From positions 1 to 49,366 of the IMG/VR virus record IMGVR_UViG_3300006080_000003: 49,366 nucleotides of DNA; one strand, written 5' to 3'. Under the pieces are notes generated by a model. That model saw only the letters and a program-made list of their open reading frames with translations. It was not told the origin of the DNA and made no database searches. Below, piece after piece: positions 1-6,988 of the stretch; the stretch's first letter is position 1; the number at the start of each line of letters is the position of its first letter. Made by a program: the position numbers and the translations under genes. The DNA is from a virus.

Positions 1-23
1 GACCCCTTAATTGGGGTTTTTTA
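1..23 (+). terminator. Rho-independent terminator
   Basis: CCCC at 3-6 pairs with GGGG at 13-16, followed by six T. It would end transcription entering from the left. The same sequence recurs at 49288-49309. Confidence 0.7.
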
Positions 24-49
24 TTGACCAAATGAATGTAAGATAAAGG

Positions 50-78
50 TTGACGAGTAAGATGTATTGTTGTATAAT
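50..78 (+). promoter_or_regulatory. Early sigma70-type promoter P1
   Basis: TTGACG (50-55), 17-bp spacer, TATAAT (73-78), then the shared ATGCATATATTAAATA tail and an AAAGGAG ribosome site. It drives the genes at 110 and 451. The spacer has a degenerate form of the palindrome seen in its sister promoters. Confidence 0.85.
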
Positions 79-109
79 ATGCATATATTAAATAAAAGGA
101 GCAAGTAAG

Positions 110-439
110 ATGATAGTTTTAATGGACATGGCAAACAACGGAGAGTTAGTAGCGTTTAACACAAAAGAGCAGGCTAACTTATGGGATAAGGTAGATTATA
201 TGGTTGACAATATGTATACAGCGAGAGGAGCAACTACTACGTTTAATGATGTTACTGATGCACTTACTGAAGCACAGTTAGTAGAAGCTGAGAAGTATGT
301 GATTGGTGATAAGTTTATGGAAAAGATAGCTAAACTATATGAGAGTCGTGAAGGAGATAAAGATTATCCTGACGCTATTGTATATGCTGATGAAGTATAC
401 GGTGAGTTTAATTTTGAAATAGATGGATTTAATTACTAA
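110..439 (+). CDS. Hypothetical early protein, 109 aa
   Basis: I do not recognise the family. The protein is acidic and soluble, rich in Asp, Glu and Tyr, with no signal peptide or membrane segment. The start follows AAAGGAG, about 25 nt below the predicted transcription start of a strong early promoter, so it is likely made immediately after infection. It is probably co-transcribed with the zinc-ribbon mini-gene at 451. Early expression, small size and acidity suit a host-takeover role, but that is inference only. Confidence 0.8.
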   Translation: MIVLMDMANNGELVAFNTKEQANLWDKVDYMVDNMYTARGATTTFNDVTDALTEAQLVEAEKYVIGDKFMEKIAKLYESREGDKDYPDAIVYADEVYGEFNFEIDGFNY

Positions 440-450
440 GGAGAAATGAT

Positions 451-594
451 ATGAGTGTAGAATATAGTGATTTTATTGATGGTGAAACATTAAGTAATTG
501 TTGTGGAGCGGCAGTGTATACGGAGACGGATATATGTACCGACTGTAAAGAACATTGTGATGTAATGACTGAAGAAGAATACTTTGAAGGTTAA
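451..594 (+). CDS. Small zinc-ribbon-like protein, 47 aa
   Basis: Starts at ATG 451 after AAGGAGAAATGAT, 11 nt below the previous stop. Two cysteine pairs are visible: CC in SNCCGAAV (residues 17-18) and CTDCKEHC (residues 29-36), which would bind one zinc ion. Tiny CCGA...CxxCxxxC proteins are common in T4-like marine phages, and their role is unknown. The tail is acidic (EEEYFEG). It is in the early unit driven from 50-78. Confidence 0.75.
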   Translation: MSVEYSDFIDGETLSNCCGAAVYTETDICTDCKEHCDVMTEEEYFEG

Positions 595-624
595 CGAGTA
601 AGAGTTCTTACGTGTAGTTAATAT
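591..624 (+). promoter_or_regulatory. Decayed copy of the early promoter
   Basis: Resembles the early promoter core, but the -35 reads TTAACG and no good -10 lies at 17 bp. The palindromic element is kept and extended: GTAAGA (598-603), GT, TCTTAC (606-611). Either a dead promoter or an isolated operator. Confidence 0.35.
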
Positions 625-651
625 ACTAATACAGATTAATAGGGTTATTAC

Positions 652-670
652 TTAAATACTGCATTAAATA
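652..670 (+). promoter_or_regulatory. Possible late promoter elements
   Basis: Two late-like boxes, TTAAATA (652-658) and ATTAAATA (663-670), just upstream of the ribosome site of the gene at 685. Confidence 0.4.
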
Positions 671-684
671 CACGGAGATATATC

Positions 685-1401
685 ATGAGCATTATTACAA
701 CACCAGGAGACGGTACAGCATTTACTACAGCTGAATTAATTCTAAACTTTACTAGATTATCATATCTAAGTACACAACATGGTGATGAGCCTGTACCATT
801 GCCAGATCAAGTATATACATTAATTGATGTATATAATCATGTGTTTTGGAATGTACCAAATTATATTGAGAACCACGGAAGAAGATTAATATTCAATGTC
901 AATCGCATACGGAAATCAATACTGGCCTTACCAGGTGTTACTGATGCTGAGTGGGATCAATTAGTAATATTAATATCGACATCAGTTGTAAATGAATCAG
1001 CAATTACTGATTGGTTAAACAATAGTGTAGATGTAAATGGCTTAACATTAACTGTTGTTACAGAGCTTATTATACAAATGACAAAAATCATCAACACTGA
1101 AGTTAGTTTAATGAATAAATGGTTTAGTCTGTCACTTGTTAAATTTGATGAGACCCAATTACTCATAGCAATTGAAACAGAGAATGCCGCATTAGTTGAG
1201 ACAGAACTGGCAAACCTTAATGCAGTTGCTCACGCCATTACAGACTACGCAGTACCTATGTTAGAACCATTAGTTATTATACGCCCGGAAGATTCTGCTG
1301 TGGTTGTTGATAGACTTATTAATTATTCAGATAATATGTATCACCCTGATACGGTTTTAACATCACCTTGGTTACCATCCAGCGCCACTGTTCTGGTCTA
1401 A
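685..1401 (+). CDS. Hypothetical protein, possibly structural, 238 aa
   Basis: No family recognised. The start is supported by CGGAGATATATC. The sequence is mostly alternating hydrophobic and polar residues without membrane segments, and it opens with a Thr/Gly-rich stretch (MSIITTPGDGTAF), a style seen in phage virion proteins. Late-like boxes upstream suggest late expression. It sits directly before the capsid-targeted protein group, so a virion role is plausible but unproven. Confidence 0.8.
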   Translation: MSIITTPGDGTAFTTAELILNFTRLSYLSTQHGDEPVPLPDQVYTLIDVYNHVFWNVPNYIENHGRRLIFNVNRIRKSILALPGVTDAEWDQLVILISTSVVNESAITDWLNNSVDVNGLTLTVVTELIIQMTKIINTEVSLMNKWFSLSLVKFDETQLLIAIETENAALVETELANLNAVAHAITDYAVPMLEPLVIIRPEDSAVVVDRLINYSDNMYHPDTVLTSPWLPSSATVLV

Positions 1402-1418
1402 CTATATAGCGTATAAGA

Positions 1419-1426
1419 TATAAATA
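1419..1426 (+). promoter_or_regulatory. T4-type late promoter
   Basis: Exact TATAAATA, 34 nt before the start of the first capsid-targeted gene at 1461. Confidence 0.75.
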
Positions 1427-1460
1427 CATATAATAAAACAGATTAACCAGAGAGAACGAT

Positions 1461-1757
1461 ATGAGTAACAAAGACTTTGACATGCGAGCATATATTGATA
1501 TTATTAATGAAGTTAATGAGGTTGATATACTTATGGAAGACATCATTAATGAGGAGTGGGATGAAATGAAAGCATTAAAGGCTACTCAGGACTTTAGAAT
1601 GGCATGGCAACAAGTTAAATATGTCGGCACCAGAAACAGTAATTTAAAACTAGCTAAAGAATTATACTATCAATTCGTTATTGGTTGGTGGGGTACTGAA
1701 ATGGCACAAGCAGCTGGCGTTTTAGAATTAGATAGTAACGAACCTTTTAATTCATAA
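1461..1757 (+). CDS. Putative capsid-targeted internal protein, 98 aa
   Basis: The N-terminus contains MRAYIDIINE followed by V, closely resembling the T4 internal-protein capsid-targeting sequence MKTYQEFIAE, which the prohead protease cuts after an (I/L)xE site. Here INE is residues 15-17, and a second site-like IINE follows near residue 32. The remainder is a short, partly helical domain of unknown function. A perfect late promoter (1419) and AGAGAG ribosome site precede it. It starts a run of four such genes to 3178. Packaging and cleavage are inferred by analogy. Confidence 0.8.
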   Translation: MSNKDFDMRAYIDIINEVNEVDILMEDIINEEWDEMKALKATQDFRMAWQQVKYVGTRNSNLKLAKELYYQFVIGWWGTEMAQAAGVLELDSNEPFNS

Positions 1758-1767
1758 GGAGAACAAT

Positions 1768-2391
1768 ATGAGTAACAAAGACTTTAACATGAGAGCATAC
1801 ATTGATATTATTAATGAGGCTAGTGCGATTGATATGATGAATGACCCCGATGGTTTCTTACAACGACAAATGCGAAAGAAGTCTACTTCAGGCAAAACAG
1901 AACAGTTTGGCCAAGATGAGACAGGTCGTATTGTTAAGGTAGATTCTAAACCTATTGTAGCGGGACCATACGATGACATTGGCATGGAAGACCCATACTC
2001 AATATACGGCCCTGAAGAAGACTTTGAGGCTTTAGCTGGGTATGGTGCTGAAGAAGACTTTGAGGCTTTAGCTGGGTATGGTGCTGAAGAAGACTTTGAG
2101 GCGTTAGCTGGATATGTAGAAGGTCCTGAAGAAGACTTTGAGGCGTTAGCTGGACATGTAGAAGGTCCTGAAGAAGACTTTGAGGCGTTAGCTGGACATG
2201 GTAAGTTTTCTAATAACCAAAACGGATACCATAAGAGAGAAGGTCAGAACTTCTGGACTATCGACAACGATGATCCATATTGGGATACACATGATATGGA
2301 AGGCAGCAGCGCATTTGAAGAAGCGCCTCGTACAGATAAAGAAGAGACTCCTAAGTTTGATATGAACTTTTGGACGAGCTTATTTAAATAG
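1768..2391 (+). CDS. Putative capsid-targeted protein with acidic repeats, 207 aa
   Basis: Starts after AAGGAG, 10 nt below the previous stop. Its first 17 residues are nearly identical to those of the gene at 1461 and end in INE followed by A, a good match to the T4 prohead protease rule. Residues about 82-145 hold five copies of EEDFEALAG, spaced 12 or 14 residues apart and strongly acidic. The C-terminus is aromatic and acidic (NFWTIDNDDPYW). Probably a core or internal head protein. Function beyond the leader is unknown. Confidence 0.82.
   Translation: MSNKDFNMRAYIDIINEASAIDMMNDPDGFLQRQMRKKSTSGKTEQFGQDETGRIVKVDSKPIVAGPYDDIGMEDPYSIYGPEEDFEALAGYGAEEDFEALAGYGAEEDFEALAGYVEGPEEDFEALAGHVEGPEEDFEALAGHGKFSNNQNGYHKREGQNFWTIDNDDPYWDTHDMEGSSAFEEAPRTDKEETPKFDMNFWTSLFK
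2011..2199 (+). repeat. In-frame tandem repeat, 5 copies of 36 or 42 nt
   Basis: GAAGAAGACTTTGAGGC begins at 2014, 2050, 2086, 2128 and 2170, so the spacing is 36, 36, 42, 42. It encodes EEDFEALAG plus a short linker. The high nucleotide identity means recent or ongoing copy-number change. Confidence 0.9.
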
Positions 2392-2411
2392 ATATAACAT
2401 AGGAGAACGAC

Positions 2412-2552
2412 ATGAACAACCAAAACTATAACCTTCGAACATACACTGATATTATTGATGAAGCTAATAAAAAGGTAGATGAAAACTGTGGTAAGATTAT
2501 AAAAGGTAAGCGTCACGGTAAAAAGAAAAAAAGTAAGAGCAAAAAGAAATAA
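2412..2552 (+). CDS. Small capsid-targeted basic protein, 46 aa
   Basis: ATG 2412 follows AGGAGAACGAC. The first part (LRTYTDIIDE then A) is a variant of the shared capsid-targeting motif with an IDE cleavage-like site. After the predicted cut, about 30 residues remain, ending in a strongly basic tail of Lys, Arg and Ser. The mature peptide would be a small polycation, fitting a DNA-condensing or DNA-bound internal head peptide. That role is inferred from charge and leader only. Confidence 0.75.
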   Translation: MNNQNYNLRTYTDIIDEANKKVDENCGKIIKGKRHGKKKKSKSKKK

Positions 2553-2566
2553 CGAGAGAGAACGAT

Positions 2567-3178
2567 ATGAAAGACTTTAACATGCGACAATACATTGACA
2601 TAGTTAATGAATCTAATGAGATAGAGGAAGGTATTTGGGGAGGACTTGCTGGAGCAGCTAAAGGCCTAACTAAGGGACTTGATGGAAAAACTGGTATTGC
2701 CGGAGCAAAGCAAGGCTGGAAAAATGGTAGATACACTGACGCTGATATTGATACGTTTAGTAAAATGACCGAGGTTCCACACGAGGAGATGGATGCCGTG
2801 TTTGGCAAAGGCTCTAGAAATAGATTACGTAAGTTTGTAAACGATGTAGATCTAGACGAAATAGATTCCCTAACGGCAGGTAGCACAATGAAAACTACTC
2901 TCGGTAAAAGAATGAAGGCTAGTCTTGTAAATGATTTACATATGAATAAAACGATGGATAATTTAAAAAATGTTCCTGATGACGCTCTTACGGGGATGTC
3001 AGCGGTGATGAAAGATTTAGGAAGGAAGATGGATGCTGATGGCGCATCGTCTATTAATTTTAATGGCCAAGAGGTATCGCGTGCTGAGTTTATTAATATG
3101 ATAAACACTCTTGATAAATCGATTAAACTTAAGGCTAAAGGTCCATTACCAAAACAGCCACGTACTAAGAAATTTTAA
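2567..3178 (+). CDS. Putative capsid-targeted protein with Gly/Ala-rich region, 203 aa
   Basis: The N-terminus MKDFNMRQYIDIVNE matches the shared leader, and a second cleavage-like IEE then G lies at residues 21-24. Next comes a Gly/Ala-rich stretch (GIWGGLAGAAKGL, about residues 24-50) that could be an amphipathic or membrane-active segment. The rest is charged and helical. AGAGAG supplies the ribosome site. Last of the first group of four leader-bearing genes. Likely a processed internal head protein; activity unknown. Confidence 0.8.
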   Translation: MKDFNMRQYIDIVNESNEIEEGIWGGLAGAAKGLTKGLDGKTGIAGAKQGWKNGRYTDADIDTFSKMTEVPHEEMDAVFGKGSRNRLRKFVNDVDLDEIDSLTAGSTMKTTLGKRMKASLVNDLHMNKTMDNLKNVPDDALTGMSAVMKDLGRKMDADGASSINFNGQEVSRAEFINMINTLDKSIKLKAKGPLPKQPRTKKF

Positions 3179-3180
3179 TC

Positions 3181-3402
3181 ATGTGGTTTACGATATACTT
3201 TTTAATTAATACTTCTCTTACTGGTGGGATAGAAACGTGGGTATCTGGTGATGTTGTCGCCCCTGATGGATGGTCCAGTAGATATTATGAAACTGGTTGT
3301 GAATCCCGAGCTAAACGTGCTAATGAATTGATTGAACAGGAGACATCAACCCGAGGTCTAATGAAGGCAGCATGTGGTATGTCTAAACCATCTAATTTGT
3401 AA
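3181..3402 (+). CDS. Hypothetical small protein, 73 aa
   Basis: Begins 3 nt after the previous stop with no clear ribosome site, so translation is probably coupled. The N-terminus is hydrophobic (MWFTIYFLINTSL) and could be a weak signal or anchor, followed by a Trp/Tyr-rich region and two cysteines (ETGCESRAK, AACGM). Family not recognised. Reality as a gene is likely but not certain. Confidence 0.55.
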   Translation: MWFTIYFLINTSLTGGIETWVSGDVVAPDGWSSRYYETGCESRAKRANELIEQETSTRGLMKAACGMSKPSNL

Positions 3403-3414
3403 CTGATATAATAT

Positions 3415-4164
3415 ATGAATGTATACATCTTAACTTATAAGGGTGGCGCTTGTGGTACGTTTATTAATTACTTTATTAATAGACACAAGTCCTTTCCTAA
3501 TCAAATTTGTATTGGTGAGTGCATTAAAGGGAATCTAAATCAATTAGTTGATGATGATGTACATTTCCATCGTATCAGCAGGCACCAACTTTCTGATTAT
3601 GCATATATAAGTGATAACTATGAAGAGATAGTTAAAAATAAAAGGTTAGCCGGACTAGATCTTAAAAAGCTAGATGACATCTGGCGCAGACGAAGTGGAC
3701 CAGGACATGACCATGGGATTTGTGTCACATATGGTGGAATTGATGCCTGGCGCAAATCTCGGATATGTCATGATCATAGGGATATTTTCTTGAACATGGA
3801 ATTTGATAGCATATCATTAACTCCATCACCGGCGCATCATCCGGCATTCTTTGTACATCATCCAAACTATATTGTAGGAAGTGATAGTAATAATATTTAT
3901 AAGCATATATCGATTTTGACTAATAGTAAGTTTAGGCGAATAAAAAATGCTGATAAATATCCTCAAGCATTTGACTTAAAGCAAACAACTTTCAATAAAG
4001 AATTAAGAAAGGCGATGAATGTTCCATTACATACTATTCATTTGTTAAATCTATTAGATTGTGATACTAATGAATACAATAAGTTACTTGACTTTATAGA
4101 GCAACCACCACTTGATAACTGGAAAGAACTAATAACAGATTATCGTACAGCAATTAAATATTAA
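3415..4164 (+). CDS. Sulfotransferase-like P-loop paralogue A, 249 aa
   Basis: First of three tandem paralogues. The N-terminus has a hydrophobic strand, a Gly/Cys loop (YKGGACGTF, residues 8-16) and a helix, an arrangement like the phosphate-binding loop of sulfotransferases and related P-loop enzymes. A central HHPAFFVHHPNYIVG block and a C-terminal EYNKLLDFIEQPPLDNW block are shared by the family. The ends are nearly identical to the neighbour's, while residues about 35-130 differ. The sulfotransferase assignment is inference from motif layout. Substrate unknown. Confidence 0.65.
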   Translation: MNVYILTYKGGACGTFINYFINRHKSFPNQICIGECIKGNLNQLVDDDVHFHRISRHQLSDYAYISDNYEEIVKNKRLAGLDLKKLDDIWRRRSGPGHDHGICVTYGGIDAWRKSRICHDHRDIFLNMEFDSISLTPSPAHHPAFFVHHPNYIVGSDSNNIYKHISILTNSKFRRIKNADKYPQAFDLKQTTFNKELRKAMNVPLHTIHLLNLLDCDTNEYNKLLDFIEQPPLDNWKELITDYRTAIKY

Positions 4165-4165
4165 A

Positions 4166-4172
4166 ATAAATA
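4166..4172 (+). promoter_or_regulatory. Possible late promoter
   Basis: ATAAATA between paralogues A and B, 36 nt before the start at 4209. Confidence 0.45.
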
Positions 4173-4178
4173 TACATT

Positions 4179-4199
4179 ATGGATAAAAACAAAAGGTAA
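4179..4199 (+). pseudogene. Remnant start of the methyltransferase gene
   Basis: ATGGATAAAAACAAAAG followed at once by a stop resembles the first codons of the gene at 5708 (ACATTATGGATAAAAAAAC). It lies between paralogues A and B, as expected if tandem duplication carried the start of the downstream gene along. Confidence 0.4.
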
Positions 4200-4208
4200 G
4201 AAGAAGAT

Positions 4209-4964
4209 ATGAATGTATACATATTAACATATAAGGGTGGCGCTTGTGGTACGTTTATTAATTACTTTATTAATAGACATAAATCATTCCCTAATCCTAT
4301 TCGCATTGGCACACCAATCAAAGGGGATAGATCTAGCTTATCCGATGATTCATCAGTACATTTTACGATGTTCGGTAAGCAACACATTGCCGATGTACTC
4401 TATGTCCGTGATCACTATAACGAGATGACTGAACATCTATATCGCGAGGATGGCGAGATGTCCGAGTACGGCTGTGATAGTTATAAGCTAAATCAAATAA
4501 TAAAATTTAATGAAACAGTCAATGATGAGATGTTTGATAGCTATCATAATACTATTAATGAATGGTTTAATAATGTTAAGGATTCTTATTTAAACCCTGA
4601 CTTTGATAGTATATCATTCACACCGTCACCATCACACGCGCCATCATTTTTTGTACATCATCCAAACTATATTGTAGGTACTGGTGGAGATTATAATTAT
4701 AAACATATAACTGTATTGGTCGATAGTAATTTTAAACGAATAGCGGCTGCTACTAGCAAACCTGAGACTCTGGATACTCATTATTATCATAACGTGGAGG
4801 AAATGTCTAAATGGTCACCAGTACCAATTCATGTTATTGATTTATTAAAACTAATTGAGTGTGATACTAATGAATACAATAATTTACTTGACTTTATAGA
4901 TCAACCACCACTTGATAACTGGAAAGAACTAATAACCGATTATCGTACAGCAATTAAATATTAA
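4209..4964 (+). CDS. Sulfotransferase-like P-loop paralogue B, 251 aa
   Basis: Second tandem copy. The first 29 residues are identical to those of paralogue A, and the last 30 or so are nearly identical at protein and DNA level, but the section from about residue 35 to 130 is unrelated by eye. The central block reads FTPSPSHAPSFFVHHPNYIVG. AAGAAGATAT is a modest ribosome site. The pattern of fixed ends and variable middle points to recombination or diversifying selection. Function as for paralogue A: probably group transfer, substrate unknown. Confidence 0.68.
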   Translation: MNVYILTYKGGACGTFINYFINRHKSFPNPIRIGTPIKGDRSSLSDDSSVHFTMFGKQHIADVLYVRDHYNEMTEHLYREDGEMSEYGCDSYKLNQIIKFNETVNDEMFDSYHNTINEWFNNVKDSYLNPDFDSISFTPSPSHAPSFFVHHPNYIVGTGGDYNYKHITVLVDSNFKRIAAATSKPETLDTHYYHNVEEMSKWSPVPIHVIDLLKLIECDTNEYNNLLDFIDQPPLDNWKELITDYRTAIKY

Positions 4965-4975
4965 ATGGAAACATT

Positions 4976-5695
4976 ATGACAAAAATATATCTATTATGGT
5001 TCAGAGGAGGAACGTGTGGTAATTTTATTAGCCAATTTATTAACACACATACTAATTTTATATCGCAACTGCCTGGGCAAATTATCACATCTGCCAGGCC
5101 ACATATCCCCGCAGGTGGCTCCCATATAGAACGCACTAGCGCAGCAATTGATACTGTCTACATTGCTAAAAATTATGATGCCATCAAGATGTCGACGAGT
5201 GGTAAGTCATATGAAAATAGGAATAATATCACACGAATTAATAACTGTGCAAAAGAAACGGGCAACTGTCCATCATCAATAATGTATGATTATAATCTCA
5301 ACGGCGATATTAATATTCATTATAAAAGCGCCAATGATCGCATTTGTCTAATACCCTATGATCACTCATTTGCGTTTGCAACAGATCACACATCATGCTT
5401 TTCGACATGGCCATATTCTTTATATAATTTAGTAATTACGGTACCACGTACCCCAATGTTTTCTAGGTTTAGTAAATCTAGAAAACAACTAATGATTGAT
5501 AAATTGTTTGATCAGCAAGATAGAGCCTGTCATACGTTTACCAATATGGAACGCCCCTATCATTCTTTAGACATATATGAACTTTTAAAGTGCAATGAAA
5601 ATGAATACAATAAGTTACTTGACTTTATAGAGCAACCACCACTTGATAATTGGAAAGAACTAATAACCGATTATCGTACAGCAATTAAATATTAA
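4976..5695 (+). CDS. Sulfotransferase-like P-loop paralogue C, 239 aa
   Basis: Third copy, with a more divergent N-terminus (FRGGTCGNFISQFINTH, residues 8-24) that keeps the GGxCGxF loop and helix. The central PSP-HAP-FF block is degraded (DHSFAFATDHTSCF). The C-terminal block from EYNKLLDF onward is identical to paralogue A. Together these suggest gene conversion of the 3' ends. Starts 11 nt after paralogue B. Likely the same enzymatic class with altered specificity, or a decaying copy. Confidence 0.65.
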   Translation: MTKIYLLWFRGGTCGNFISQFINTHTNFISQLPGQIITSARPHIPAGGSHIERTSAAIDTVYIAKNYDAIKMSTSGKSYENRNNITRINNCAKETGNCPSSIMYDYNLNGDINIHYKSANDRICLIPYDHSFAFATDHTSCFSTWPYSLYNLVITVPRTPMFSRFSKSRKQLMIDKLFDQQDRACHTFTNMERPYHSLDIYELLKCNENEYNKLLDFIEQPPLDNWKELITDYRTAIKY

Positions 5696-5707
5696 AATGG
5701 ACACATT

Positions 5708-6301
5708 ATGGATAAAAAAACAAAAGAGTTATTGGGTTTAAATTTTGATGCCAAAGGCCGTGAAAAATGGAATGTGATAACACAAGAGAAGCATTCTGAT
5801 GGATATAAACAGTTTAAGAAAGAAGCACTGGCATGGTTTAACAGTTTTAATTGCTCTAACCCGGTTGATATTGGATGCGGATCAAATATATTTAAAGGAA
5901 AAATACCAAATGTAATAGGCTTAGATATGTTTAATGATGATGCTGATATAATAGCATCTATAGAATCAAACCCTTTTGATGTTAATAGTATTGATGGCGC
6001 CATAATATTTGGTAGTATTCAATTTTTAAGTGAAGAATATACATTAGCAAACTTCGATATAGCAATGTCATGGTTAAACCCCAACTCACCTATTCTATTC
6101 AAGTGTAGATCTAAATCTAACTTAGAGTTTGAACGCAATATCAAGAATGACAAGTATACAAAAAGAGCTAAGGTAATACGTGATAGAAATATAGAATGGA
6201 CCGATGAAATGTTTGATTATGTTATTAAAAAATATAACTTAGAAGTTGTACGTTCATTTGAAAATATGAAACACCGTCATTTTTTATTCATAAAAAGGTA
6301 A
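5708..6301 (+). CDS. Class I SAM-dependent methyltransferase-like, 197 aa
   Basis: A Rossmann SAM-binding motif DIGCGSN lies at residues 56-62, followed by an acidic strand end (GLDMFNDDADI) and a later strand with GAIIFGSIQFL. Residues 1-50 are charged and helical. It follows the three sulfotransferase-like genes by 12 nt and is probably co-transcribed. Target unknown: it could modify the same small molecule or glycan as its neighbours, or DNA. No DPPY-type DNA methylase motif is visible. Confidence 0.75.
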   Translation: MDKKTKELLGLNFDAKGREKWNVITQEKHSDGYKQFKKEALAWFNSFNCSNPVDIGCGSNIFKGKIPNVIGLDMFNDDADIIASIESNPFDVNSIDGAIIFGSIQFLSEEYTLANFDIAMSWLNPNSPILFKCRSKSNLEFERNIKNDKYTKRAKVIRDRNIEWTDEMFDYVIKKYNLEVVRSFENMKHRHFLFIKR

Positions 6302-6309
6302 GAAAAAGG

Positions 6310-6338
6310 TTGACAAGTAAGGCGTCTTATGTTATAAT
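6310..6338 (+). promoter_or_regulatory. Early promoter P2
   Basis: TTGACA (6310-6315), 17-bp spacer containing AAGGCGTCTT, TATAAT (6333-6338), then ATGCATATATTAAATAATAA. Drives the genes at 6377, 6764 and the DNA ligase. Confidence 0.88.
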
Positions 6339-6376
6339 ATGCATATATTAAATAATAAAGCTAAGGGGCAAAAGAT

Positions 6377-6751
6377 ATGACAACTACTACTAAAACACAA
6401 ACTACAATTAATTCATTTAATTTAACTGCTGTTGAGAATTCAATTAACAAAACGCTTGAAGAAATTATTGGAGTTAATCCAAACATTACTGTTACTGCTA
6501 AAGAGCCAAGCGAGTATGATGTTATTGAGATCTCAAGTGATGATTTAATTGTTAATGTCATTCCTCGTATGTTTAAGTCATTACATATTGTTTCATGGGG
6601 TTCTACTGTTAATAACGATGGTAATTTATTAGTTAAATTTGATTACAGCTACACACACTTTGATTGTGGCTCTAACGGGTTCTCGGTTGCTGATATTTGG
6701 TTAGATGTTGACGGCAATGTAGTTGATGTTCGTAATTGTTTAGAGAAATAA
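6377..6751 (+). CDS. Hypothetical early protein, 124 aa
   Basis: First gene behind early promoter P2, with AAGGGGC as ribosome site. Thr/Asn-rich N-terminus, then alternating strand-like segments (VIPRMFKSLHIVSWGS, LLVKFDYSYTHFD), suggesting a small beta-rich fold. No known motif recognised. Probably early and linked to takeover or replication because DNA ligase lies two genes downstream. Confidence 0.8.
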   Translation: MTTTTKTQTTINSFNLTAVENSINKTLEEIIGVNPNITVTAKEPSEYDVIEISSDDLIVNVIPRMFKSLHIVSWGSTVNNDGNLLVKFDYSYTHFDCGSNGFSVADIWLDVDGNVVDVRNCLEK

Positions 6752-6763
6752 GGAGTAATTGAT

Positions 6764-6988
6764 ATGGTACAATTTAATACAAAAAATTTAGTTAGAGATG
6801 GAGAGACAATTTATTACAAGACTGATAACGGTAATGAATTCGTTGCTCGATTCAAATATAACTCATGGTTAGCTACAAGATTTATGAAGTTTTTAAGAAG
6901 CAACGTCACTGTCGAACGATACTTTGAGGAATTAAAGTCAGGAGTTGCTCCACTATCAATTATTAAAAAGAGAGGATTTACATTATGA
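6764..6988 (+). CDS. Hypothetical small basic protein, 74 aa
   Basis: Follows AAGGAG 12 nt after the previous stop and overlaps the ligase start by 4 nt (ATGA), so it is translationally coupled to the ligase. The protein is basic with a YYKTDNGNEFVARFKYNSW strand pair. Not recognised. Its coupling to ligase hints at a DNA-related role, but nothing in the sequence proves it. Confidence 0.75.
   Translation: MVQFNTKNLVRDGETIYYKTDNGNEFVARFKYNSWLATRFMKFLRSNVTVERYFEELKSGVAPLSIIKKRGFTL

Noticed and set aside
2011-2199. Regularly spaced repeat resembling a CRISPR array
   Set aside because: The repeats are in frame inside a gene, contain almost no variable spacers and encode EEDFEALAG, so this is a protein repeat.
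2497-3108. Long frame opposite the gene at 2567
   Set aside because: Low-complexity Ser/Leu composition typical of an antisense shadow. The forward gene has a leader motif and a ribosome site.
4237-4428. Short frame within paralogue B
   Set aside because: Lies wholly inside a supported gene in another frame and lacks any signal.
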